A stretch of DNA of 64,000 nucleotides, from the NCBI GenBank assembly GCA_032158295.1, contig CM063256.1, positions 6,186,034 through 6,250,033 of the forward strand, written 5' to 3'. The position numbers were made by a program, and so were the translations under genes. Below the pieces are notes generated by a model. The model was not told where the DNA came from. It saw only the letters and a list, made by a program, of their open reading frames with translations, and did no database searches. Positions 24,801 to 32,827 of the stretch are shown piece after piece. Position 1 is the first letter of the stretch. Each line of letters begins with the position of its first letter. This stretch comes from Pycnopodia helianthoides. Lineage: Eukaryota; Echinodermata; Asteroidea; Forcipulatida; Asteriidae.

Positions 24801-27800
24801 ACTACCGGAAATCAGTTTTGATACAATTTGTATATGAGATTTCGCGGGTTGGACTACTACCGGAAATCAGTTTTGATAATAATTGTATGAGATTTCGCGG
24901 GTTGGACTACTACCGGAAATCAGTTTTGATAATAATTGTATGAGATTTCGCGGGTTGGACTACTACCGGAAATCAGTTTTGATAATAATTGTATGAGATT
25001 TCGCGGGTTGGACTACTACCGGAAATCAGTACTGTTCTTGCAAATATATTAAGAGTTGCTTTCAGTTTGCAAAAATGCAGTTTGGTTAATTGGTTGCATT
25101 TGTAACAAACTGTTCATGGTTTTAAGATCATGTAATTTTACTCCGTATTCAATTAGAATAAAAGGGCTGCTCAAGCCACACAGTACAAACGCCATGTGTC
25201 TTTACTTGTCTTATGTGGTAATAACAGATTTTAGGCCAAGTCTTTGAGCCTCAAATAATTTATTACTACTAGACAGGCTGGTGGGTTGCCGTGGGGCATA
25301 TTTTGCTTCGTGGTCGGATGTTGGTGCAACTAACTGACCATGTGTTACAAATTAACTTCCCATTGGTCTTTTATTTGTTTCACGGCTTGCGGGCAGCGTC
25401 CCCCCTTGGATCCACCATGGATCCACTGTCCACGTGGCAAAGACAGTCACTTTTGTTTGAGCAGTCCTTGTATTAACTTGTTTTTCTTGTGCTTAAGAAA
25501 TACAGTTTCGTTAAATTCCCACCACCTTCCCCTGCATTCCACCTTGTCAATCATTGGGATGTTTTAAACATGATTGCTTGTAAGGACTCTAATCATCATG
25601 TTGGCATGAGATAGCAAGCATGGGGCCAACGTACGATCTCATTTTTCCCACTGGGTTTGAGTTTGCGTATCCGGCTACTATCCCGTTTGGGGTCTTTGCA
25701 AGCACATCGGCGGAATTTCATTGTGTACACCTTCATAGTCCTCGGGTGTATTCATTCAATTAGTACTTTCTGAAGCATTTGCTCTTTATTTTGTTGTTTT
25801 ATACCTGTTGGCAAATTTAGCTTTGAAACTTATTCTGCCATTGACCTGCTACCACTATGGTATTTTATTTGATTTGTTAACATGCAACCCATGTATGCCA
25901 TTTGAGTTGTTATTTAACTCTTCCCCTTACATTTATTAAATGATGATTTCGCGGATTGGATTACTACCGGAAATCAATTTGGGGTATTATTGTATAAGAT
26001 TTCGCGGATTGGATTACTACCGGAAATCAATGTTGATAATAATTGTATGAGATTTCGCGGGTTGGATTACTACCGGAAATCAATTTTGATACAATTTGTA
26101 TATGAGATTTCGCGGGTTGGACTACTACCGGAAATCAGTTTTGATAATAATTGTATGAGATTTCGCGGGTTGGACTACTACCGGAAATCAGTTTTGATAA
26201 TAATTGTATGAGATTTCGCGGGTTGGACTACTACCGGAAATCAGTTTTGATACAATTTGTATATGAGATTTCGCGGGTTGGACTACTACCGGAAATCAGT
26301 TTTGATAATAATTGTATGAGATTTCGCGGGTTGGACTACTACCGGAAATCAGTTTTGATAATAATTGTATGAGATTTCGCGGGCTGGACTACTACCGGAA
26401 ATCAGTTTTGATAATAATTGTATGAGATTTCGCGGGTTGGACTACTACCGGAAATCAGTACTGTTCTTGCAAATATATTAAGAGTTGCTTTCAGTTTGCA
26501 AAAATGCAGTTTGGTTAATTGGTTGCATTTGTAACAAACTGTTCATGGTTTTAAGATCATGTAATTTTACTCCGTATTCAATTAGAATAAAAGGGCTGCT
26601 CAAGCCACACAGTACAAACGCCATGTGTCTTTACTTGTCTTATGTGGTAATAATGGTGCGTCGTGCACGTGTTTGTTTGAGACTGATTCTCATTTTAGAT
26701 TTTTTTAGCAGAAATGAGAAAAAAATTTCAGTTTTCGCTATGGAATTGGACGTTGATTATTTCGTTAATACACCGTGTCTAGTATTAATTGCTGTGGTCT
26801 ATAAATTGACTTGACGTTTCTACAAATCTACGAATTTCTTGATTTTATTTATGAGTAACCTTCTTGAACCATTCGTTTGACTTTTGAGAGTAAAATAATG
26901 ATATTCACGAACCAAACTTTAAATGTTCTATTCGAAAATGTAAACAAAAAATTACATAGTTATTGTTCGATAATGTTTATTTTGCTAAAATGAATTTTTC
27001 TCCGTTTCAAATCTATACTCTGATTGTTATTTTATTCAAGCTTCAATTTGTCTGCTTTCATAAGAAATATAATTTTCATGGTATTTGTTATCATTATTAA
27101 TGTTTATCTAGTAATGAACCACAAGGGAATTTGACTAGGTAAATTTTGGGTTGAACAAAGAAAATTACTAGAGCGGGATATGAACCTGACGTGCCGGCGC
27201 TCTACCAACTGGGCCAGTCATAAGTTTCTGACTAGCACCCGGACGCAGATATTGACAAAATGGGGAGACCTCCAAGCGCCGGTGCGTTAATCCAAAGGTT
27301 GCAGGTTCAAATCCCGCTTTAGTAAATTGTTCGTTGCTCAACTTAAAATTTGTTATAATTTGCCTGAATGTTGTACTTTCTTAAACTATAGGCGTTACAT
27401 CTCTGAAATAATGCCATTGATAGTTTTTGAGTATTATTAGTTTAGTGATTTAAAAAGTTCTCATTACGGCAGATGAAATTGATGATAAGCAATCATGCAT
27501 TTTCTAAGTATCTTTCATCGTTGGCAACATTTACTTCTTTCGGCAGAGAATTTTTCTATAGGTTGTCTGTTGAGAGCCATTCAGTTTTTGTAGTGAATTT
27601 CAACAATTACGATCACTGTAAAACATATGATTAATAATCGTATACCAAATTGTGAACTACGACGTGGATACTTTAGTATTCATTTCTGTAGTTATAACAA
27701 TAATGTATGATTAATAGATATATTCTTGTTTTTAGTTAATTCAAGATTTATTTTGTTATAAGAACAATTGAGTGTGTGGACTTACAGAGGGCTTGGGTAA

Positions 27801-27998
27801 GGTGTCGGTGCTCCATGCCATTGAGCTCTTTACTCCGCAGCTACTTCCTTTAATCCAACCGCTTCCCCCGCTTAAATTTGTCTTCATCGTCACAGCCGAG
27901 GAGCCGATGGAACTTGGATATGATTTCTGTCTGTCCAGAGAAATATTCTCATCTGCACTGATCTTTGCGACCTTCATCCATTTCTTGGCACTTCTCAT
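6731..27998 (-). CDS. TRPA1-like channel gene, N-terminal half (5 exons; continues off the left edge)
   Basis: Coding exons in transcript order are 27998-27786, 10381-10225, 8352-8177, 7735-7628 and 6827-6731. Phases match at every junction (0, 1, 0, 0, and 1 at the last donor). The protein starts MRSAKKWMKV, a basic cytosolic N-terminus, followed by a pre-ankyrin segment and then ankyrin repeats showing GDTPLHWAV, KMTPLHLAC, GQTPLHYCA and VYVIHCAAT. Order and spacing resemble the N-terminus of TRPA1, whose long ankyrin stack precedes six membrane helices. The membrane part must lie left of the window, so channel identity is inferred. Intron 1 is 17.4 kb and full of transposons. The gene lies in the same orientation as, and downstream of, the TRPA1 gene at 49.6-63 kb. 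Another ankyrin protein is possible but less likely. Confidence 0.8.
7628..7735 (-). CDS. TRPA1-like gene, exon 4 (ankyrin repeat)
   Basis: It has 36 codons in phase 0/0. It reads AICSLDKIDVNFPGEYGQTP then LHYCAVSDALEAAQAL, a canonical ankyrin repeat. The acceptor is TTTGAAG and the donor is TTTG|GTAAGT. Confidence 0.88.
8177..8352 (-). CDS. TRPA1-like gene, exon 3 (two ankyrin repeats)
   Basis: It contains GGDTPLHWAVRGNSLSTLQC and KMTPLHLACELNLPDMVE. The donor is GAG|GTAGGT. The acceptor GAAAAG at 8353-8358 was chosen because it restores the phase left by exon 2. A nearer CAG (before GATAGTGG) would break the frame. Confidence 0.85.
8842..9177 (+). mobile_element. TTAA MITE, family 1 (copy 3)
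   Basis: The inverted ends are AAAGGCACTGGACAC...GTGTCCAGTGTCTTT; TTAA is seen at the right boundary and TAAA at the left. It is the best-preserved copy of the family here. It contains the palindromic GAGACCTCAAAGCGTGAGGTCTC block. Confidence 0.82.
9180..10220. other. intron sequence, nothing recognised
   Basis: This is the intron between exons 2 and 3 of the left TRPA1-like gene. It is AT-rich, and I see no convincing exon or element ends. Confidence 0.4.
10225..10381 (-). CDS. TRPA1-like gene, exon 2 (pre-ankyrin/first repeat)
   Basis: It encodes ELAGYSLEDFIDTVREI and then ASVVHHLATKGKKDQLEHAL, a weak first ankyrin-like unit. The acceptor is TGTACAG and the donor CAG|GTAAGC. It starts in phase 0, matching the phase-0 donor of the 27.8 kb exon, and ends in phase 1. 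Confidence 0.8.
11191..11362. repeat. (TTATG)n microsatellite, about 34 units
   Basis: It is an uninterrupted pentanucleotide array except for one C substitution near 11293. The open frames reading MLCYV on the plus strand are artefacts of the 5-base unit. Confidence 0.97.
11563..11749. mobile_element. long-palindrome MITE with TA duplication
   Basis: TA is followed by AAGCCCGGTTCATACTTCCT, an internal GCGAAT-rich arm and GACGTCA; the whole is mirrored at the right end (...CCGGGCTT then TA). The arms are about 75 bases and nearly perfect. No ORF. The TA duplication suggests Tc1/mariner or PIF mobilisation. Confidence 0.85.
12333..14753 (-). CDS. LINE ORF2: endonuclease end plus reverse transcriptase
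   Basis: This 806-codon frame begins with the end of an apurinic-type endonuclease (MGDFNLNLL, then SDISDHCPLF, the catalytic SDH). It continues with RT blocks AKVIPVFKSG, NYRPISILPCFSKILERL, YGFRSKHSTDMAL, FIDLSKAFDTI, GVPQGSILGPLLFLIYINDL and the catalytic FADD. It ends with the conserved C-terminal YSTRSH...RGPRLWN block. The protein nicks DNA and primes reverse transcription of its own RNA. The upstream frameshift separates it from the N-terminal endonuclease part. Confidence 0.93.
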   Translation of the reverse strand: MCYIMGDFNLNLLTCSEHQPTDDFINAVFSYGLRPLIDKPTRISPRTSTLIDNIFTNSDLDVSSGIFYSDISDHCPLFQVTPSCFSKVKSQQNTFIKRDINPLSINAFCADVAGTDWDEIYNSHQADGAYDSFLSIFSSLHNVKTTGKSNRNQPWISQSIIDSCNLKNKLYRRFLHKPTTNNERNYKTFRNRLTATIRKAKKDHYARKLDSRKTDFKSLWREINNILGKGKKTPAPDNFTDGERLFSSPPDVANSFNSFFTNLGSSLANNIPPTDTHFSHYLHNPNSSSFFLTPTCSQEIIRVGKELKTSASCGFDDISSTVIKSVIPFIAEPLSHIFNLSFSTGCVPSNLKIAKVIPVFKSGDAHNIRNYRPISILPCFSKILERLVYNRLVNFTSHFHLLYDNQYGFRSKHSTDMALIQFIDNVTNALCKKLHAIGVFIDLSKAFDTINHYILLSKLEHYGIRGVALQWFQDYLHNRQQFTSVMNCDSDHLSILCGVPQGSILGPLLFLIYINDLHCSSSLLSFTLFADDTTILHTSPNCDTLIDSLNSELLQVSSWFRANKLSLNHTKTNFIFFSKSTSPVTVQLPPVKIDTILINRVFSTKFLGVTVDSKLCWTEHISSIIKITSRNTGVLSKLRYFLPSTALILLYNTLILPHLNYCNIVWANSTNSRLNSLSVIQKRAIRICTSSHPREHTAPLFAQLHTLTISDINKLHTGIFMYKYSHNLLPTAFASYFISTEAIHGYSTRSHRNLYIPFTRTSYSMHTLRFRGPRLWNVIDDQIKNQPSVGHFKVSFKRALLAHYVT
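14734..15315 (-). CDS. LINE ORF2, N-terminal endonuclease portion
   Basis: It contains FYMNSRSLCRHFYDIQ, LGFTETWFKE (catalytic E of AP-type endonucleases), GGGVAMFIHNSL and IIVGNIYRAPGSS. It runs into the +1 frame near 14750, where the 806-codon frame picks up at CYIMGDFN. A single-base indel near the AAAGAGAG stretch explains the break. Confidence 0.88.
   Translation of the reverse strand: MCVTAYSAKFVMFSEFANAATTHADTGNNNCSYFECNEFNKLNVSSDSGCFSIFYMNSRSLCRHFYDIQDYLCTINHKFSILGFTETWFKETPPPYVHMNNYHLVHSSRSNKPGGGVAMFIHNSLKFHVRDDLTSSSDDFESVFVEIQRDHGCNIIVGNIYRAPGSSPVNFNRSFDLYLNSIAKERKRVLHNG
15822..16602 (-). CDS. LINE ORF1: coiled coil plus RNA-binding protein (frameshifted)
   Basis: The frame starts at 16602 (MPSGRSKTTKSRRTS, basic and disordered). 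After a one-base frameshift near 16395 it continues at 16391 with a heptad-rich coiled coil (INNLEKRVGELDKMALQVDR), then LERFSRRNNLRVIGL and a C-terminal domain with RPQHLLIKF. This is the architecture of L1-type ORF1 proteins, RNA-binding trimers. The stop is at 15822, about 500 bases before the ORF2 start. Confidence 0.82.
18171..18226. repeat. short tandem repeat, unit GAGTGCACTTT
   Basis: Four to five copies of an 11-base unit, the first ones degenerate. Confidence 0.8.
18300..18682 (+). mobile_element. TTAA MITE, family 2 (copy B)
   Basis: It has TTAA at both boundaries and inverted ends AAAGGAACATTACA / TGTAATGTTCCTTT. The central CGCTCAGTGAGCG palindrome and GATCGATC block are shared with the other copies. 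Confidence 0.9.
19980..20273 (+). repeat. Ngaro split repeat A1
   Basis: It runs from AACAGATTTTAGGCC to ACAGTTTCGTTAA, and the whole segment recurs at 25222-25514. It probably contains the promoter and 5' leader. Gag starts 153 bases further on. Confidence 0.93.
20426..21438 (+). CDS. Ngaro Gag-like protein (frameshifted)
   Basis: ATG at 20426 gives a basic, disordered N-terminus (MPRPKRTPATPKS), then SVQEKIWKGEFVVFGSLLRP and QWTSAFFIFASIF. A one-base shift in the T-rich stretch near 20985-21000 is needed to continue into QARYLLKYADIVRSA, GWRDYGINFRLR and a Cys/His cluster (CHGFNRGQCVRTACRYAHKC, then CANCSSAGHAAVHC). The cluster is a CCCH plus CCHC knuckle pair for nucleic-acid binding. The stop is at 21436-21438. 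As read, the 222-codon upstream frame ends at 21031. Confidence 0.82.
21435..22330 (+). CDS. Ngaro reverse transcriptase domain (one in-frame stop)
   Basis: The blocks are LGRVAGPFLDPPLQALRCSP, GLVPKQVPGEFRLIHNLSSP, KSDIKSAFLLLPVHPDDF (first catalytic Asp), MPMGCSISCATFERF and the catalytic LHYLDDFLF. An in-frame TAG at 22130-22132 (probably from CAG) interrupts the connection subdomain, which continues LAVEKTEG...TLTFLGL. The frame then shifts by one near 22325-22336. The actual start is uncertain because the frame overlaps the end of Gag. Confidence 0.88.
22336..23006 (+). CDS. Ngaro RNase H domain
   Basis: It continues the RT after the frameshift (LQSLLGSLNFVCRAVRPGRA). The RNase H motifs are LHLFTDASAELGFGAFF (catalytic Asp), FLELFPITLAL (Glu), FWCDNEAVVSIIN (Asp) and VPGVDNSIADALSR. 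It degrades the RNA strand during replication. It overlaps the recombinase frame by 19 bases. Confidence 0.9.
22988..23926 (+). CDS. Ngaro tyrosine recombinase
   Basis: The 312-codon frame is intact. Its N-terminal SAM-like domain (RTHLLYQRAWQLFQWF) is followed by the catalytic domain: Arg in FFGFLRVGEL, Lys in RFSKTDQ, HSFRIGAAT (H-x-x-R), GRWKS and the nucleophile Tyr in YRRYIR. It inserts the circular DNA intermediate without a target duplication. It is the only unbroken long ORF of the element. Confidence 0.95.
   Translation: MGRLQLEVQDLLQHSLAPRTHLLYQRAWQLFQWFCSNHGFHNTTTRSLQSLVQFIAFLSVNKYAPNSIASYVSGIASVLRLSGSPDITKHFIIKRLLDGCRRINSRRDARRPITLLILQRIVPALDSVCSSRFEACLFRTAFLLAFFGFLRVGELTATSKDAASPLRRSDVSLQIEPAGQVVVLNVRFSKTDQFGKGCFIVIPVFSQAGNLLCPVRATEQYMSMRACTSQGDNFLTHFNGTPVTRAQFTAVLQRALGFVGLTDQRFTSHSFRIGAATSAAMAGLPESVIQTMGRWKSNVYRRYIRIAPDFIL
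23999..24387 (+). CDS. Ngaro SGNH/GDSL hydrolase (frameshifted, truncated)
   Basis: Block I is VWVIGDSFVDGM, with the catalytic Ser in GDS. The frame is then lost, and block III appears in another frame as CILHVGSNDLDRL (24151-24387). The C-terminal Asp-x-x-His block is not seen, because the B1 repeat begins at 24333. SGNH hydrolases downstream of the recombinase are a known feature of many Ngaro elements; their role is unknown. Confidence 0.78.
24333..25224 (+). repeat. Ngaro split repeat B1, with nine 54-bp tandem units
   Basis: It contains GGCGGAATTTCATTG..., then nine tandem units of GATTTCGCGGGTTGGACTAC.. with CCGGAAATCA, alternating two spacer variants. It ends with AAAAGGGCTGCTCAAGCCAC..GGTAATAA. 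The same sequence is at 25709-26654 with ten units. Reading frames such as RGLDYYRKS derive from the tandem array. Confidence 0.93.
25222..25514 (+). repeat. Ngaro split repeat A2
   Basis: Second copy of A1, directly joined to B1 as expected for the Ngaro replication scheme. Confidence 0.93.
25709..26654 (+). repeat. Ngaro split repeat B2, with ten 54-bp units
   Basis: Copy of B1 with one extra 54-base unit and one visible substitution (GCGGGCTGG). A 194-base unique segment (25515-25708) separates it from A2, where the canonical layout has them abutting. Confidence 0.92.
27130..27360. mobile_element. foldback tRNA-derived repeat
   Basis: Two inverted tRNA-like halves. On the minus strand CCCAGTTGGTAGAGCGCCGG is followed by GGTTCATATCCCGC (box A/box B-like); on the plus strand GTTGCAGGTTCAAATCCCGC. 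Flanking arms AATTTT.GGTTGA.CAA are also inverted. The element at 61130-61440 has the same design. Neither half folds as a complete tRNA. Confidence 0.65.
27786..27998 (-). CDS. TRPA1-like gene, first coding exon
   Basis: ATG at 27996-27998 has an in-frame TGA 12 bases upstream, supporting it as the true start. It encodes 71 residues, basic at first (MRSAKKWMKVAKISADENIS), then Ser/Gly-rich. It ends PKPS|GTAAGT in phase 0, which fits the 10381 acceptor. No ankyrin repeat lies in this exon, as in the TRPA1 N-terminus. Assignment to the 10.4 kb exon rests on phase and order, across 17.4 kb. Confidence 0.62.
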
Positions 27999-28317
27999 TT
28001 CAGCGTGTCAAAGGCAGACCCCTGCCGTCGTGTGTTGCACACCGATACAGCAACTTACAGATATCCGCGCTCTGTTGATGTTTTGATTTGATTTGTTGCC
28101 CACTCTTTGACTCGGCACACGCTTCTGTAGAATGCTCCTCCTGGTAATTTGCTGCTTGATTAAATACTGTTGAGGTTGTCCACCACTCTTAATGATGGTA
28201 TGACTATGCGTTTTCGCTCTTTGGGTGGATGGCATTAGCGTGGCTTTTAGTGTAAGCATCTGGCATGCATTTGTAATGGGTTGTTATCGGTAATCACAAA
28301 ACACGTTTTTTCCACTT

Positions 28318-28709
28318 GACAAGTTAACTCTGATGGATCCATAGAAATAGAACTCAGAGAATGCTATGTGTGCTTGTCAATACATATCTGCTTTGAGGCA
28401 GGTCATGCGCACTGCCATTTTAGCTGTATGGCAAATTCCAGCTTTCCCATTGGTTGATCTGGGGTGCGTTTACGCGGTCGTAACCACGAACTGTTTCGGT
28501 TGAATTGGCCTGTGGTTAATCACTGGGCAATGACCGAAACAGTTATTGGTTACGGCCGCAAAACGCACCCCTGGTTAATTTTGCCATACAGACGTGTCAC
28601 ATGGTATTGACACTCAATGTCCACAGTTGACATAGAGGGCGTGCACAGCAGACACAGACAACAATCGAGCTCAGCATTCTCTGTGTTCTATTTCTATGGA
28701 TGGATCTAT
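28318..28709. mobile_element. two-level foldback element
   Basis: The outer arms (GATGGATCCATAGAAATAGA near 28331 and its complement near 28673-28700) enclose inner arms GGTGCGTTT..CGGTCGTAACCA / TGGTTACGGCCGCAAAACGCACC, with AACTGTTTCGGT inverted as ACCGAAACAGTT. No ORF; probably a foldback MITE. Confidence 0.8.
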
Positions 28710-29529
28710 AAAACACTTAAAGTTTTCAATATGCTTGGAGAGGTTGTACCATTAAGAATCTTTGTAAAAGCAATTTAGTTTTTGTTTGCTGATTTAAAAA
28801 CCACGGCATCGTTTTAGCCATAACTAAATTGAGACCAAAGGGCTTTTCATATAAAAGTGCGCTTCCTTTAAAAAGTGTCCCTACTGAATGTACAAGAAAC
28901 TTGTTTTCGGTTTATTTTATCTAATCAATTAACTCTGTCATCAGAAAAAATGCATGTGTGATGCAGGTAAAAAAATAAGTAAAATAGCAATATGATCAAC
29001 TGGAGCTATGACAATTAATATATTTCTTATTTACTCTTCCAATTATGAAAGAAAAAATCGAGGTAAACTGCCCTCGTGCATGCAATTTCACGACTATTGG
29101 TCACCTTTATGATTAAAGAAAATTATATTAAAGCAAAAAGCAACGAAAAATAAAATTCACATTACTTATTTTGTTGATGACGATCTCCGTATCAGACAAT
29201 GAAGGAGAAAGGTCAGTTTTAGATGCGGGAGGAAAAACCCACGAATCATGTAGGGACTGATCGAACACCCCAAACCACATAGAAAGCTTTGGCACGAGTT
29301 GGGTTCGAACCGGGGCTCTCAGAGTTGTCAGTCAGAGAAAGAAATGTCCGGAGTAAACTGACTCGCATTGGCTACAAAGATAACAATGTAATGCTGAGAT
29401 GCTGAACACGAGCCAGCCAGACTCAATTAGGATAATTGAGTCGACCTCCAAAACAGTTTCAGTTACCATGGTTACTAGAGCGTCTAATAAAGGAATACAC
29501 ATAACCGTCGGCTCAGGACTATAAGGTCG
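28710..29529. other. no gene recognised
   Basis: Unassigned intergenic sequence upstream of the left TRPA1-like gene. Confidence 0.4.
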
Positions 29530-29994
29530 TTAAAGTGTTACTAGAGCGATATTTGCTACGGTTCCCTTATCCAATAAAACTGTAGAATGATACTTCATTA
29601 TGTCACATAAAAAAAATCCAACGATTTGGCCTTTTTAGTCTTGCCTAAATAACGACTTTTACAGACCGATTTTGTTGCACTCGCCACTCCGAATCGCGAA
29701 AAGACCCCCCACGTAGAGTCTCTGGCACACAGCTTTCGCGAACAACTGCATGACGTCACAGAGTGGTGTAGGTCTTGTGTTGTCACACTAAACAGCGTCA
29801 TGTACTTTCCCGCACTCAAGCTTGTTCGGCGATTTTTCAGACAAATTCCACCATGGTTGAAAGAGACAGTTCTTGGGAAGATTATAGTAGATTATTGTAG
29901 TCATTTATGACAGTAGCAGCGATACTGTGGTAGTGATTCTGCCAGTAATTTTAGCGATTTCATTTCGTCAGAGACGACGAAGAAATCCGCGGTG

Positions 29995-30230
29995 CAGATC
30001 CCCTACTAGACTTGATTCAAGTCCCTTTCTCGTGCGAGGTCCCCAACACACTTGTAACGCGCCAGCATATAGCCACAGTACAGACATATACTACCAGTGC
30101 ACCCTCACCGACAAAATGTAGCTCGGAACAGGTTTTGGAATGCAGAGCGCAAAAAATAGTTTTCTGGCGATGATGCAAGGAAGGGCCTTGCACGGTATTG
30201 GGACTTGAGTCAAGTCTAATCCCCTACCGG
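29995..30230. repeat. inverted repeat around ACTTGATTCAAGTCCC
   Basis: CCCCTACTAGACTTGATTCA (30000) is inverted as TTGAGTCAAGTCTAATCCCC (about 30209-30228). It is a foldback about 170 bases apart at the centre. Confidence 0.65.
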
Positions 30231-30260
30231 CTGGAGCCACTCGCGCGCCCCGGTAGGCAG

Positions 30261-31897
30261 GCCAAGGCAGCTGGCAAAGACGCAGCTGGCAAAGACGAAG
30301 CCGAACAGGACAACGATCGTCTTTTAAACACAGACTGGTGAGTTGTTTATAAACGATAAGAGGGTCATAATACATGTACAGCCTGGTCAGGATTTGACTT
30401 GATTCCATTGAAACTTAAACTAACGTGTGTGACATCAAAACATTTGCCGTGGTGAAGTTCGCCGATTGACTACAGTTAGTAGTACCGCTATACCAGCATT
30501 ACACACAGACTATGTTTGTGTGGGTGTACAGTAAGTACACACATTTACATGATGTACATGTACATCAATGTACATCGATAGTGTGTAGTGCTTGGCCAAG
30601 TAGTAAACAGAACAGATACGAGCCTTTAGTTGTGCATTTATTTTCATGCAAGATTGTGTAATTCCTTTGCCTAATAAATAAGAAATTTAAATTGTGAAAT
30701 AAACAAGATGGAGCAACAAATAGTTTTAATTTTGACCTGTTGAAAACTTTGAAACTGAAATGAAAATATCAAATATCTCTTGGCAGCTTAATTTATGGTA
30801 ATGTTCTGTAAAGTGATTGATATAAAGTTTCAATAACCGTTGACCTTAATTAAGTTATAGTACAAACATCAAGTTCTGTATGCACGCTTTCCCCATCGTA
30901 AGGTCAACATTAACTTTAGATATATAAGGTGTGTACAATCTGGGGGAGAAATAGTTAGGTGGCTTTTATGTATGGATGAATTATTCAGAGATATTTGAAT
31001 TATCAGGGTCATACACCCCCCCACACACACTAAAAAAACACACAAAACAAACCTTTGGAGAATAAAGGACCCCCCCCCCCCAATAAAAAAATAATAATAA
31101 TACCACCCCACCCCATACTATTGCCCACAGCACATAGGAAGATAACATTAAATTATATTTTTCCTCCCCCACCCCCTCCCTCCTGATCCAGGTGTACTTG
31201 TGGCAGTCCGTCATCCAACAACTTAGGATAGACCTAGGTTTGAAGCGTGCTGTGCATCCAGCAGTTTTGCAGACAGCATCTTTGCAGTATCAGGCTCAAT
31301 ATGGGAGACGGGGTTTACAGCATGGGGAACATTTGACCAGTAAGTAGTGTTTCCAAGACAAAAGTGATTGTATGCTAAAACTCTCAACTTTTATTACCAG
31401 TTTGAACAAAAAACATTGTTTTTTTTGTCATTCCATCTACATCATGTAGTTTAAACACTCATATGATTGTAAACCTGCACAGCATAAGATTAAATTGAAC
31501 ATAGAATCTGATCAGAAAAATATCCATTACACAGATTTGAGGGAACCTACAACTATCCATCCATTTTTGAATTATATTGTTTGTGTAATAAACAAGTAGA
31601 TACAATTTACCTTTTATGGATTGACCGCAAAATAAATGGCTACAAACGGTATAATTATACTTAATCTTCTCACTTGGTGCTGATTTGTTCCATATATTTA
31701 TTTCTCATTAATCTCTAGGAAATATCAACATGTACGTGGCCTATCGTCAAGTAAAAAAGATGGTGTTGGGGATATTTGGGAAGATTCAACCGGGCTCCAC
31801 TCTCATCCTGTGTAATGAATACAATCTGACAGATGCATCCAAACCCAGATTGTACAAAGTCTTCAGCTATCCTGAACTGGATTACATTTTTTCTTGA
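30261..31897 (+). pseudogene. P2RX7 intracellular-domain-like gene fragment (three exons)
   Basis: The exons are 30261-30337 (Ala/Lys/Asp-rich repeat GKDAAGKDEA, then LLNTDW), 31192-31339 and 31719-31897. LLNTDW joins across the first intron to CTCGS, recalling the NTDWCxCGxC motif of P2RX7-type intracellular domains. After a frame change, exon 2 reads VLQTASLQYQAQYG, and exon 3 reads NMYVAYRQVKKMVLGIFGKI with the AYRQ...G.LG signature, ending at TGA 31895-31897. Exons 2 and 3 join in frame. Because exon 2 uses two frames, I call it a decayed copy. In vertebrates this domain is a C-terminal extension of the ATP-gated channel; in invertebrates it occurs without one. Family assignment is by motif memory and needs a profile search. 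Confidence 0.5.
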
Positions 31898-32662
31898 TCT
31901 ACCATGTGACTGCACTTTTCATGAACATGCATTTCTTTATAAATATTTTGTTTAATTTCACCTTAGACATGGACATGCAATTCTGATGAAATCAAAACAA
32001 GCATTGCAGAGCAAACGAAAATTGTGCATATATAAAAAGTGTTTTCTCCAGTTTTCTGGAATTAGAGATGTTCTGTATGCCTTTATACACAATGTAACTC
32101 GTCAGAGTGAAATTTTACAGTACACATGGTATTAGGGGTATATTGATACATTGACAACAAACATGATAAAGGAATGCTGTGATAAAGCATTGTGATAACT
32201 TTATTATGACGGTAGTGTTTGTTTTACACACATTTTGATCATGTCGTATTTTGATCATATCGTATCATATCGGATAATCACTTTGTGATCATATCGTAAC
32301 GTTACACCCCTACTGGCTACAAAACGTATTCAAATAAATGTCCAGAGGTTGAAATTAACTTTCATTTTGCAGTAGCCCCCGGGGCAAGTCAAGTCAAATT
32401 GTTACTATTCCTCATTTAATAAATATGGGATTTTGTATTTGTACATTTTTTACACGTGTAGATAAGTGTTGTGATCAACGTTTTATTTTCATCTATTTGT
32501 TAGAACATCAACAAATGAAAGATTAATAAAAGAGTAGATACAATTTTTTATTGTGCCACAGAATCTCTGTTTCAAAATTTGCATATTCCTTTAGCTTGTC
32601 ATTTTCAGCCTTGTACAAAACCAATTTTTAAATCCCATAAGTTGAGAATTTTTTTTTTAATC

Positions 32663-32827
32663 CTAAATTTTGATACAGACTAAAAAGATAAACCGTTTCA
32701 TGTTTTCCAATAAGCTATCCATTGGTGCAGTCAATGCGGGTTCATCGCCACGTGAAGGTCCAGTCATTGATAGTCCGCCTTTTGATGGATCAGTTGTTTC
32801 TCCAGTCTTGAAGATTTCCATTAGCAT
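32663..32827 (-). CDS. unassigned terminal exon candidate
   Basis: The acceptor TTCTTTTAG is followed by 54 codons, MLMEIFKTGETTDPSKGG, GPSRGDEPALTAPMDSLL, then a stop. The composition looks like real coding sequence (acidic, low complexity) but I do not recognise the family. It is convergent with the plus-strand gene ending at 31897. Confidence 0.35.
   Translation of the reverse strand: MLMEIFKTGETTDPSKGGLSMTGPSRGDEPALTAPMDSLLENMKRFIFLVCIKI

Larger units (their letters stand above)
19980..26654 (+). mobile_element. Ngaro-type (DIRS-like) tyrosine-recombinase retrotransposon
   Basis: Its split direct repeats are in the order A1 (19980-20273), coding region, B1 (24333-25224), A2 (25222-25514), a 194-base unique spacer, and B2 (25709-26654). 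This is the A1-pol-B1-A2-B2 layout known for Ngaro elements, which use a recombinase rather than an integrase. It encodes Gag, RT, RNase H, tyrosine recombinase and an SGNH hydrolase. A1 and A2 look identical and B1 and B2 nearly so, implying a recent insertion. Yet Gag, RT and the hydrolase each carry breaks. It lies in intron 1 of the left TRPA1-like gene, antisense to it. Confidence 0.93.

Noticed and set aside
24614..26372. Repeated frames RGLDYYRKS resembling a repeat protein
   Set aside because: They come from the 54-bp array in the Ngaro B repeats and have no start context or family signature.
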